Assembly: GCF_028209395.1 (NCBI RefSeq) | Contig: NZ_JAQLDQ010000008.1 | Location: 1-64,000, forward strand | DNA from: Collinsella aerofaciens | Lineage (GTDB): Bacteria; Actinomycetota; Coriobacteriia; Coriobacteriales; Coriobacteriaceae | Reading direction: 5' to 3' | Length of the DNA stretch: 64,000 nt | In this document: one piece after another, positions 1-7,750 of the stretch | How the letters are laid out: each line of letters starts with the position of its first letter | Numbering within the stretch: the first letter of the stretch is position 1 | Notes under the pieces: generated by a model | The model's database searches: none | Told to the model about the DNA's origin: nothing | The model's input: the letters and a program-made list of their open reading frames with translations, nothing else | Translations under genes and position numbers: made by a program

Positions 1-142
1 ACCCCGGAGGAGTTCCGGAATCAGGCCCTCGCGGCCTAGTCGCTATTTAGGGCGTCCAAGATTTGGGACGCAGTTCAGTGCGAGCTGCAGGGTCTTTTGT
101 CAAGTGACGAATCGCTTGTGGAGCCGCGCTCCATTTTGCTCG

Positions 143-805
143 TTAGCCCTCCTTGCGGACTTTTTGCAGGTAGCGGTACACGCTGGGCTCCGAGATGCCC
201 AGCGCGGTGGCGGCGCAGGCCACGGCGCCCTTGAGCATGAACACCCCGTTGCCGTTGAGGTGGCGAATGACGTCCACGCGGTCGCTCTGACCAAGCGACG
301 CTACATCCAGCCCGCGCGCGCTCAGTAACTCGGAAATACTGCGGTCGATGAGCTCCTGCGTAGACTCCGAAAGGCTTTCGACCTCGATAGACGCGGGCTC
401 TGCCTGCCTAGGCGCAGCGTCGAAGCACGCCATGAGCTGCTGCGCCATGGCGTTGATGGAACGGACCGTGGAAAGATCGGTGTTGACGCAGAGCATACCG
501 ACAATCTCGTCATTCTCGCGGATAAAGTACGTCGCCGACTCCAACGTCTTGCCACCGGCACCGCGCCCCTCGTAGCCCGTAATAAACGGCAGGTCGCGAT
601 ACTTGGCGTCGTGCATGATCTTGAGTGCCAGGTCGGTGGCGGGACCGCCGACCTTGCGGCCGCTCACGATGCCGTTGCGAATATCGACGATGGCGTGGTC
701 GGGATCCGAGAAATCGTGCAGGACGATCTCGCTGTTCTTACCGAGTACCTGCTCCAGGAAATCGACCATCGGCAAAAAGCGACGTACGGTCTCGTTCACG
801 GGCAA
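143..805 (-). CDS. YheO/DauR-type PAS-HTH transcriptional regulator (copy 1)
   Basis: A 220-aa protein. Residues about 8-115 look like the YheO-like PAS sensor domain (EIVLHDFSDPDHAIVDIRNG, then a GRKVGGPATD stretch and a FIRENDEIVGMLCVN segment). The last 60 residues look like the DauR-type helix-turn-helix, ending GISEPSVYRYLQKVRKEG. In this family the PAS-like domain is thought to sense a small molecule and the C-terminal HTH binds DNA. The gene is divergent from the purine permease at 1151, so it probably controls the left half of the purine locus. A second member of the family lies at 32043-32696. The ATG follows an AAAGGAG-like site. The ligand is unknown; control of purine genes is inferred from position. 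Confidence 0.85.
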   Translation of the reverse strand: MPVNETVRRFLPMVDFLEQVLGKNSEIVLHDFSDPDHAIVDIRNGIVSGRKVGGPATDLALKIMHDAKYRDLPFITGYEGRGAGGKTLESATYFIRENDEIVGMLCVNTDLSTVRSINAMAQQLMACFDAAPRQAEPASIEVESLSESTQELIDRSISELLSARGLDVASLGQSDRVDVIRHLNGNGVFMLKGAVACAATALGISEPSVYRYLQKVRKEG

Positions 806-1150
806 CTCCTTTGGGTTCTATCGAAGTGTTCATAACAATTTTTTATCATGGTAACACGCTGCTCATCATCTCGTATATCCGCAGGTACATTGCGTAATAC
901 AGACGAACGGTAGAAATTTGGCGGTAAACGGTCGACCAAAAGAAAAGTTAGATGTTATTTTGAACAGACACATTCCTGACCTGCGGAAATGCGTTATCTC
1001 AGCTGAAGAATAGTCTGATAACAAAAAATTATTATTGAGAATGAGAATCATCTTTAATACGATATGCAACGAAGGCACAACCTCAACCCCGCACTGCGTC
1101 ACAATAGAGCGTTAGATGCGAAAACAACTATTTCGAGGATTGGTGGTCAA
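806..1150. promoter_or_regulatory. Divergent control region, regulator/purine permease
   Basis: About 345 bp with no gene, clearly AT-richer than its surroundings. On the plus strand TTGAGA (1035-1040) and TACGAT (1058-1063) are 17 bp apart and could be the permease promoter, leaving a leader of about 80 nt. TGATAACAAA at 1016-1025 recurs exactly at 32863-32872, in front of the other divergent purine operon, and is a candidate operator. A translation extending upstream of 1151 is possible in this frame but has no good ribosome-binding site. Confidence 0.5.
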
Positions 1151-2545
1151 ATGACCCAGGAGACGGTTAAGAACGGCACTGAAGCCCTGTTCACTCGTGA
1201 AGGCATGCCTCCCGTTAAGGAAATGATCCCGTGTGCCCTTCAGCACGTACTGGCTTCGTTTGCCGGTATCATCACCCCGGCTGTCATCATGGCCGGCGTC
1301 TACGGCTTTAATAGCCAGCAGAGCACCGACATCATCCAGGTCGCGCTCATTCTTTCGGCAATCGACACGGCCCTTCAGGCCTTCGCTCCCTTCCGTCGTA
1401 TCGGCGGCGGCCTGCCCATCGTCATGGGCGTTTCGTTCGCGTTCCTCCCGGCCCTGCAGGCCATGGGCGCCTCGGGCTTTAGCTTTGGCGCGCTGCTGGG
1501 CGGCGAGATCGTCGGCGGTGCCGTTGCTGTCCTCTTTGGTCTGGCCTACAGCAAGATCAAGTGGCTGTTCCCGCCCGTCGTGACCGGTACGGTCATCTTC
1601 TCCATTGGCGTCTCTCTCTATCCCACGGCCGTCAAGTACATGGCCGGTGGCATGGGCACGCCGCTGTGGGGTACCCCGCAGGCATGGTGCGTCGCTCTTA
1701 TCACCTTCGCCGTGGTCTTCGCACTCGCCAACTTTGGCAAGGGCACGCTCAAGCTGGGATCCGTGTTCTTTGGCATGATCGTTGGCATGATCGTTTCGAT
1801 CCCCTTTGGCATGATCGACTTCTCCAGCGTCGCCACCGCTCAGGTCTTCGCTCTTCCCAAGCTCATGCCCTACGCGCTCGAGTTTGATCCCGAGGTCTGC
1901 ATTACCCTCGCCGTCGTGTTCCCCATGGTTGCCATCCAGGTTATCGGCGACGTCTCCGCTGCCTGCCTGGGCTCCATCGACCGTATGCCCACCGAGCGCG
2001 AGCTCTCCGGCGCTATTGTGTCCCAGGGCCTCACCTCTATGGTCGGCGGCCTGCTGGGCGGTCTTCCCACCAGCGCCCTTGGCCAGAACGTGGGCATCAT
2101 CTGCTCCAACAAGGTCGTCAACAAGTGGGTCTTTGTGATCATCGCGGCCGTCTTTGCCATCGCCGGTCTGTTCCCGCAGCTCTCTGCCGTGCTCTCCGCC
2201 ATCCCGCAGCCTGTCATCGGCGGCGCGACCGTCGGCGTCTTTGGCACCATCACCATGAACGGCGTGCGCATGTTCACCCGCGAGGGCCTCACGCAGCGCA
2301 CCACCACCATCGTCGGCACCTCCGTCGTCTTTGGCCTGGGTATCTGGATGGCCAGCGGCTGCCTTGCCGGCGAGGGTATGCCCACCTGGGTGTCCACCGT
2401 CATCGGCTCCAACGCCGTGACCCCCACCGCCATCATGGCCATTGTCCTTAACCTGATCCTTCCGCAGACGCCGGTCGTGGCTCAGCACATCGATGCCGCC
2501 AAGGATGCCGCCGTGGATCTGGTCTTGCCCGAGAGCAAGAAGTAA
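1151..2545 (+). CDS. NCS2-family xanthine/uric acid permease
   Basis: A 464-aa integral membrane protein of the nucleobase:cation symporter-2 family (UapA/XanQ/PucK type), with about 12-14 hydrophobic segments. Family features are the PVKEMIPCALQHVLASFAG start, the QQSTDIIQVALILSAIDTAL region, a glycine-rich GGGLPIVMGVSFAF segment, and the GGLPTSALGQNVGII signature around residue 300 that contributes to substrate binding. It should import xanthine, urate or a related purine with a cation. It is the first gene after the divergent regulator and is followed by ssnA, as in other anaerobic purine clusters. The start at 1151 gives the usual family length; an upstream in-frame extension adds an unlikely basic leader. 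Exact substrate cannot be read from the sequence. Confidence 0.9.
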   Translation: MTQETVKNGTEALFTREGMPPVKEMIPCALQHVLASFAGIITPAVIMAGVYGFNSQQSTDIIQVALILSAIDTALQAFAPFRRIGGGLPIVMGVSFAFLPALQAMGASGFSFGALLGGEIVGGAVAVLFGLAYSKIKWLFPPVVTGTVIFSIGVSLYPTAVKYMAGGMGTPLWGTPQAWCVALITFAVVFALANFGKGTLKLGSVFFGMIVGMIVSIPFGMIDFSSVATAQVFALPKLMPYALEFDPEVCITLAVVFPMVAIQVIGDVSAACLGSIDRMPTERELSGAIVSQGLTSMVGGLLGGLPTSALGQNVGIICSNKVVNKWVFVIIAAVFAIAGLFPQLSAVLSAIPQPVIGGATVGVFGTITMNGVRMFTREGLTQRTTTIVGTSVVFGLGIWMASGCLAGEGMPTWVSTVIGSNAVTPTAIMAIVLNLILPQTPVVAQHIDAAKDAAVDLVLPESKK

Positions 2546-2561
2546 CCAATTCGGTGCTATT

Positions 2562-2593
2562 CGTCGGCGGACGCATCGCCTCGTCCGCCGACG
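2562..2593. terminator. Hairpin between permease and ssnA genes
   Basis: Perfect 12-bp inverted repeat CGTCGGCGGACG / CGTCCGCCGACG with an 8-nt loop just after the permease stop. There is no clear T-run, so it may stabilise the upstream mRNA or attenuate readthrough rather than terminate fully. Confidence 0.5.
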
Positions 2594-2741
2594 CCATGCG
2601 GCGCCAAGCCGCACTTCAAAGGGCTTGTCCCTTTGGTGAAGCGTTGACGGGAGAGGGCCCGTTTCCGGTGTAGGCCGGCGCTTCGCACTTCCGCCATGTC
2701 AGAGGTGTCAAACCCCGCCCCTGATGTTGAAGGGAGCATTT

Positions 2742-4097
2742 ATGCTTCTGGTCGCTAACGGTTCCGTCTTTACCCGCAACGCTCAGACTCCGTTCATTCC
2801 CAACGGTGCGGTCGCTATTGACGGAGATACGATCGTCGAAGTGGGCCCCGAGCGCGAGCTCAAGGCCAAGTACCCGAATGCCGAGTACGTCGACGCCCGG
2901 GGCAACCTCATCATGCCCGGACTCATCAACTGCCACACCCACATCTACTCGGGTCTGGCCCGCGGCCTTGCCATTAAGGGCTGCAACCCCACCAACTTCC
3001 TGGAAAATCTTGAGCAGCAGTGGTGGAAGATCGACGACAACCTGACGCTCGACGGCACCAAGGCAAGCGCCTATGCCACGATTCTGGACTCCATCCGCGA
3101 TGGCGTCACCACGATTTTCGATCACCATGCAAGCTTCTGCGAGATTCCGGGTAGCCTCTTTACCATTAAGGACGCCGCTCAGGAGCTGGGCATGCGTTCG
3201 TGCCTGTGCTACGAGGTTTCCGACCGCCGTGGTCAGGAAAAGTGCGACCAGGCTATTGCCGAGAACGCCGAGTTTGCCCAGTGGGCCGCCAAGGAGCGTC
3301 GCGATAACGATAACCACATGATCGCCGCCATGTTTGGCGGTCACGCCACCTTTACGTTGTCGGACGAGACCATGGATAAGATGGCCGAGGCCAACAACGG
3401 CCTGACCGGCTTCCACATCCATGTGTGCGAGGGCATGAACGACGTGTGGGACTCCCGCCTCAACCGCGGCGGCATCAGCCCCGTCGAGCGCCTGCTGCAG
3501 CACAACCTGCTCGGTCCCGACACCATGCTCGGCCACTGCATCCATGTGACGCCCGCCGAGATGGATATCGTCAAGGAGTCCGGTACCTGGCTGGTCAACA
3601 ACCCCGAATCCAATATGGGAAACGCCGTGGGCTGCGCCCCCGTGCTCGAGTTCTTCCGCCGCGGTATCCCCGTGTGCATGGGCACCGACGCCTACACCCA
3701 CGATATGCTCGAGAGTCTCAAGGTCTTCCTGATCATTCAGCGCCACAACGCCGCCATGCCCAACGTGGGCTGGTGCGAGGCCATGACGATGCTGTTCGAA
3801 AACAACGCCAAGATGGCCAGCAAGTACTTCGATCGCAAGCTCGGCGTGCTCGAGGCCGGCGCTGCCGCCGACGTCATCGTCATGGACTACAAGCCCTTTA
3901 CGCCACTGAGCGAGGAGAACATCGACGGCCACATGCTCTTTGGCATGATGGGCAAAAACTGCCGCACCACCATCATCAACGGCCGCGTCCTGTACAAGGA
4001 TCGCGAGTTCGTCGGTATCGATGAGGACAAGATCAACGCGTGGACCATGGCTGAGTCCAAGAAGCTCTGGAGCACGCTCAACGATCGCGTGTACTAA
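2742..4097 (+). CDS. ssnA: SsnA-type amidohydrolase of purine degradation
   Basis: A 451-aa metal-dependent hydrolase of the amidohydrolase (chlorohydrolase/guanine deaminase-like) superfamily. Metal-ligand motifs are visible: NCHTHIYSGLARG near residue 65-75, FHIHVCEG, LGHCIHVTPAEM, and GTDAYTHDMLES for the late aspartate. SsnA is a conserved member of anaerobic purine clusters, where it is thought to hydrolyse or deaminate a purine-derived ring; the exact step here is inferred. The start at 2742 follows AAGGGAG at a good distance; the in-frame ATG at 2724 overlaps that site. It lies between the permease and ygfK genes on one strand. Confidence 0.9.
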   Translation: MLLVANGSVFTRNAQTPFIPNGAVAIDGDTIVEVGPERELKAKYPNAEYVDARGNLIMPGLINCHTHIYSGLARGLAIKGCNPTNFLENLEQQWWKIDDNLTLDGTKASAYATILDSIRDGVTTIFDHHASFCEIPGSLFTIKDAAQELGMRSCLCYEVSDRRGQEKCDQAIAENAEFAQWAAKERRDNDNHMIAAMFGGHATFTLSDETMDKMAEANNGLTGFHIHVCEGMNDVWDSRLNRGGISPVERLLQHNLLGPDTMLGHCIHVTPAEMDIVKESGTWLVNNPESNMGNAVGCAPVLEFFRRGIPVCMGTDAYTHDMLESLKVFLIIQRHNAAMPNVGWCEAMTMLFENNAKMASKYFDRKLGVLEAGAAADVIVMDYKPFTPLSEENIDGHMLFGMMGKNCRTTIINGRVLYKDREFVGIDEDKINAWTMAESKKLWSTLNDRVY

Positions 4098-4113
4098 TTC
4101 CAATTGGAGATTC

Positions 4114-4149
4114 GCGCGCGTCGGATGTTTCGCCGCATCCGACGCGCGC
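4114..4149. terminator. GC-rich hairpin between ssnA and ygfK
   Basis: Perfect 14-bp stem (GCGCGCGTCGGATG paired with its complement) around an 8-nt loop, 17 bp after ssnA. There is no T-run, so it could be an mRNA-processing or stabilising hairpin within the operon. The 150-bp gap is unusually long for this gene set. Confidence 0.5.
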
Positions 4150-4247
4150 ATAGGCGGCCTCCGCGGGGTCGCCGGCGCTGTGCTAGCGCTACACCGTATT
4201 TGCGCCCGCCGCGCGGTCTCGCCGGGCGTTACAGAGAGGAGCTCACT

Positions 4248-7247
4248 ATGAGCGACATCATGAGGCCGATCCCGTTTTCGCAGCTGATGAACTGGATCAT
4301 CGAGGAGCACAAGACCCAGGACGCCATCTTTGGCGTGCGTAAGATGGTCACGACCAACCAGGAGGGTGCGCTTCCCATTTTTGACGAGCGCATCGAGACT
4401 CCGTTTGGCCCGGCTGCCGGTCCCAATACGCAGCTGGCCCAGAACATCGTGGCCTCTTATGTGGCCGGTTCTCGCTTCTTTGAGCTCAAGACCGTCCAGG
4501 TTATGGACGGCGAGGAGCTCTCCAAGTGCGTCAACAAGCCCTGCATCGTGGCTCAGGACGAGTGCTACAACTGCGAATGGTCGACCGAGCTCGAGGTTCC
4601 GCAGGCCTTTGCCGAGTACGTGAAGGCATGGTTTGCCTGCCACCTGATCGCTCGCGAGTACGGTCTGGGCAGCCCGGACGGCTTTGTCTTCAACATGTCG
4701 GTGGGCTATGACCTGGAGGGCATTAAGAGCCCCAAGGTCGACGCCTACATCGAGGGCATGAAGGATGCCAGCGGCTCCGACGTCTGGAACGAGTGCCGTG
4801 CCTGGGCACTCGCCAACCTGGACAAGTTTGAGCATGTCGACGCCGCGTTTGTCGAGTCCATTCCGGCGCGCGTGTCCAACTCCATCACCGAGTCCACGCT
4901 GCATGGCTGCCCGCCCGCCGAGATCGAGCGCATCGCGACCTATCTGATCACCGAGAAGGGCCTCAACACCTACATCAAGTGCAACCCCACGCTGCTGGGC
5001 TATGAGTTTGCCCGCCAGCGTCTGAACGAGCTGGGCTTTGACTACATCGTCTTTGATGATACGCACTTCCGCGAGGACCTGCAGTGGGCCGACGCCGTGC
5101 CCATGTTCGAGCGCCTGATTGCCCTGTGCGCCGAGCGCGGCCTGGAGTTTGGCGTCAAGCTGACCAACACGTTCCCCGTCGACGTGACGAGGAACGAGCT
5201 GCCTTCCACCGAGATGTACATGTCCGGCCGTTCGCTGTTCTCACTGACCATCGAGGCCGCCCGCCGCATTACCGAGCAGTTCGATGGCAAGCTGCGCATC
5301 AGCTACTCCGGCGGTGCCACGGTCTACAACATCCGCGCTCTGTACGATGCCGGTATTTGGCCCGTTACCCTGGCGACCGACGTGCTCAAGCCCGGTGGCT
5401 ACGAGCGCTTTAGCCAGATGGCCGGCGAGTTTACCGACCTGGATGGCAAGCCGTTCGCGGGCGTCTCTCTCGAGGCCGTGACCGCGATCCAGACCGACTC
5501 GCTCACCAACCCGCTCTATAAGAAGCCGCTGCGCCCGCTGCCCGACCGCAAGGTCGCCGGCAAGAGCCCGCTTTCCGACTGCTTTACCACGCCGTGCCGC
5601 ACGAGCTGTCCCATCCAGCAGGATATTCCTGCCTACCTGGCGGCTGTTGACGAGGGCCGCTACGAGGACGCACTCAACATCATCATCGAACGCAACGCCC
5701 TGCCGTTCATTACCGGCACCATCTGCCCGCATCCCTGCGGCCGTGCCTGCGAGCGTGCATTTTACGAGCCCGAGGGCGCCCAGATTCGCGCCAGCAAGCT
5801 CAAGGCCGCCCGCGAGGCCATGACCGCCGTGCTGCCCAAGCTGCGCGCCCAGGCTATCGCCAACGACGGTGAGCGCAACGTTGCCGTTATCGGCGGCGGC
5901 CCGGCCGGCCTGGCGACGGCGTTCTTCCTGACGCGTGCCGGCGTGCCCGTCACCATCTTTGAGGCCCGCGATTCGCTCGGCGGCGTGGTCCGTCACGTGA
6001 TCCCCGAGTTCCGCATCTCGAGCGACGATATCTCCCACGATGCCGAGCTCTGCCTGGCCTTTGGCGCCAAGGTTCAGCTTAACGCCCGCGTGGAGTCCAT
6101 TGACGAGCTCAAGGCCCAGGGCTTTACCGACGTTGTCGTGGCCACCGGTGCCTGGATGCCCGGTTCCGCTGGTTTGGGCGAGGGTGCCGAGCTCGACGTG
6201 TTGGAGTTCCTCGAGGCCGCCAAGAAGGGCGAGAAGCTCGAGCTGGGCAAGGACGTCGTGGTCATTGGCGCCGGCAATACCGCCATGGACGCGGCCCGCG
6301 TGGCCAAGCGCCTTGCTGGCGTGAAGAACGTGCGCCTGGTGTATCGCCGCACCAAGAAGCAGATGCCCGCCGACGAGGAAGAGCTCGATCTTGCTCTTGC
6401 CGACGGCGTTGAGTTCTGCGAGCTGCTGGCGCCCAAGGCGCTCAACGGCGCCGTGCTGACCTGCGACGTCATGGAACTTGGCGAGCCGGATGCAAGCGGC
6501 CGTCGCAGCCCCGTCGCCACGGGCGAGACCGTCGAGCTTTCCGCCACCACGGTGATCTGCGCCGTGGGCGAGGGCATCGATGCCAGCCTGTACGACGCCG
6601 CGGGCGTCGAGCACGACCGTCGCGGCCGCCTTGCCGCCACCTCCACCGGCGTCGAGGGCGTCTGGGCTGCCGGTGACTGCCGCCGCGGTCCCGCTACCGT
6701 GGTCGAGGCTATCGCCGACGCCGCCGAGGTCGCCCGTGCCATTGCCGGCGTGGACTTTAACAAGTACGCCGACTGCAACGAGCAGGCCGGCCGCGAGGAC
6801 ACCTGCTACGAGCGCAAGGGATCGCTGTGCCGCGACAAGCGCAACTGCACCAAGACCCGCTGCCTGGGCTGCGGCTCGGTGTGCGAGGTCTGCTGCGATG
6901 TGTGCCCCAACCGCGCCAACGTGGCAATTAAGGTGCCGGGCCTGGCCAAGCATCAGGTCGTCCACATCGACGGCATGTGCAACGAGTGCGGCAACTGCGC
7001 CGTGTTCTGCCCCTACCAGGAGGGTCGTCCCTACAAGGACAAGCTCACCCTGTTCTGGAGCGATCAGGACATGGAGAACTCCGAGAACGAGGGCTTCCTG
7101 GCCGTGGACGAGGACCACTTTAAGGTCCGCGTCGCCGGCACGGTCCGCACCGTCTCGGTCGATGCCGTCAACACCGGTCTGCCCGAGGCCGTCCGCCTGA
7201 CCATCAAGGCCGTGCGCGACAGCTATCCGTATCTCCTTAAGAAATAG
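4248..7247 (+). CDS. ygfK: YgfK, iron-sulfur flavoprotein oxidoreductase (labelled selenate reductase subunit in some annotations)
   Basis: A 999-aa multidomain protein. The N-terminal 430 residues resemble a dihydropyrimidine/dihydroorotate dehydrogenase-like barrel. A cysteine-rich adaptor follows at about 445-505 (TTPCRTSCPIQ, ICPHPCGRACE), then a glutamate-synthase-like FAD/NAD(P)H domain with GGGPAGLA near 547 and GAGNTAMDAARVAKR near 670. The C-terminus has 4Fe-4S ligand sets at about 865-920 (CLGCGSVCEVCCDVCP and CNECGNCAVFCPY). YgfK is a hallmark of bacterial anaerobic purine degradation and probably supplies electrons for ring reduction. Here it may also complement the flavin-less hydroxylase encoded downstream. 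The chosen ATG follows GAGAGGAG; a longer in-frame upstream reading crosses the hairpin and is unlikely. Confidence 0.9.
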   Translation: MSDIMRPIPFSQLMNWIIEEHKTQDAIFGVRKMVTTNQEGALPIFDERIETPFGPAAGPNTQLAQNIVASYVAGSRFFELKTVQVMDGEELSKCVNKPCIVAQDECYNCEWSTELEVPQAFAEYVKAWFACHLIAREYGLGSPDGFVFNMSVGYDLEGIKSPKVDAYIEGMKDASGSDVWNECRAWALANLDKFEHVDAAFVESIPARVSNSITESTLHGCPPAEIERIATYLITEKGLNTYIKCNPTLLGYEFARQRLNELGFDYIVFDDTHFREDLQWADAVPMFERLIALCAERGLEFGVKLTNTFPVDVTRNELPSTEMYMSGRSLFSLTIEAARRITEQFDGKLRISYSGGATVYNIRALYDAGIWPVTLATDVLKPGGYERFSQMAGEFTDLDGKPFAGVSLEAVTAIQTDSLTNPLYKKPLRPLPDRKVAGKSPLSDCFTTPCRTSCPIQQDIPAYLAAVDEGRYEDALNIIIERNALPFITGTICPHPCGRACERAFYEPEGAQIRASKLKAAREAMTAVLPKLRAQAIANDGERNVAVIGGGPAGLATAFFLTRAGVPVTIFEARDSLGGVVRHVIPEFRISSDDISHDAELCLAFGAKVQLNARVESIDELKAQGFTDVVVATGAWMPGSAGLGEGAELDVLEFLEAAKKGEKLELGKDVVVIGAGNTAMDAARVAKRLAGVKNVRLVYRRTKKQMPADEEELDLALADGVEFCELLAPKALNGAVLTCDVMELGEPDASGRRSPVATGETVELSATTVICAVGEGIDASLYDAAGVEHDRRGRLAATSTGVEGVWAAGDCRRGPATVVEAIADAAEVARAIAGVDFNKYADCNEQAGREDTCYERKGSLCRDKRNCTKTRCLGCGSVCEVCCDVCPNRANVAIKVPGLAKHQVVHIDGMCNECGNCAVFCPYQEGRPYKDKLTLFWSDQDMENSENEGFLAVDEDHFKVRVAGTVRTVSVDAVNTGLPEAVRLTIKAVRDSYPYLLKK

Positions 7248-7258
7248 GCGAGTCTCTT

Positions 7259-7738
7259 ATGGCCAAATCCATTCAACATAACGTGGCCTACGTTGCCTGC
7301 GGAAGCGGTTGCGCCTCCGCAGGCGGCGACGCCCGCTGCAGCGAAGGCTGCATTGACTGTGGCGCCTGTGTCACGGCCTGTCCCCACGGCGCCATTGCAC
7401 TGATTGATGGCATCGCCCGCGTGGACCGCTCCAAGTGCACGGGCTGTGGCCTGTGCGGCATGGCGTGCCCGCAGCGCGTGATTGCCTTTGTTCCCGGCTA
7501 CCAGAACATCCTGGTGCGCTGCAACAACACCGATAAGGGCGCCATCGCCCGCAAGATTTGCGACACGAGCTGCATCGGTTGCGGCATGTGCGCCAAAAAA
7601 TGCCCTGCCGGCGCTATCCGCATCGAGGACAACTGTGCCCACATCGACGGTGCGGACTGCCTGTCGTGCGGCATGTGCGCCGTCGTTTGCCCGCATGGCG
7701 CCATCCACGACCGCACCGGCATCGCCGCCGGCGTGTAG
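7259..7738 (+). CDS. Polyferredoxin with four 4Fe-4S motifs
   Basis: A 159-aa cytoplasmic electron carrier. It shows four C-x2-C-x2-C-x3-C-type sets in series: CIDCGACVTACP, CTGCGLCGMACP, CIGCGMCAKKCP and CLSCGMCAVVCP. The arrangement resembles the ferredoxin part of RnfB-like proteins, without the membrane anchor. It starts 11 bp after ygfK and ends 12 bp before the hydroxylase gene, so it likely shuttles electrons between the molybdenum hydroxylase and YgfK or the cell's ferredoxin pool. This partner assignment is inferred from position. Confidence 0.85.
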   Translation: MAKSIQHNVAYVACGSGCASAGGDARCSEGCIDCGACVTACPHGAIALIDGIARVDRSKCTGCGLCGMACPQRVIAFVPGYQNILVRCNNTDKGAIARKICDTSCIGCGMCAKKCPAGAIRIEDNCAHIDGADCLSCGMCAVVCPHGAIHDRTGIAAGV

Positions 7739-7750
7739 AAGGGAATCACC

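Noticed and set aside
1036..1052. Fur-box-like TGAGAATGAGAATCA upstream of the permease
   Set aside because: It only loosely fits the hexamer model, there is no iron-related gene nearby, and it overlaps the likely promoter spacer.
806..1150. Purine riboswitch in front of the permease
   Set aside because: The candidate leader is about 80 nt and I cannot place the three-helix fold or the conserved core of known purine riboswitches.
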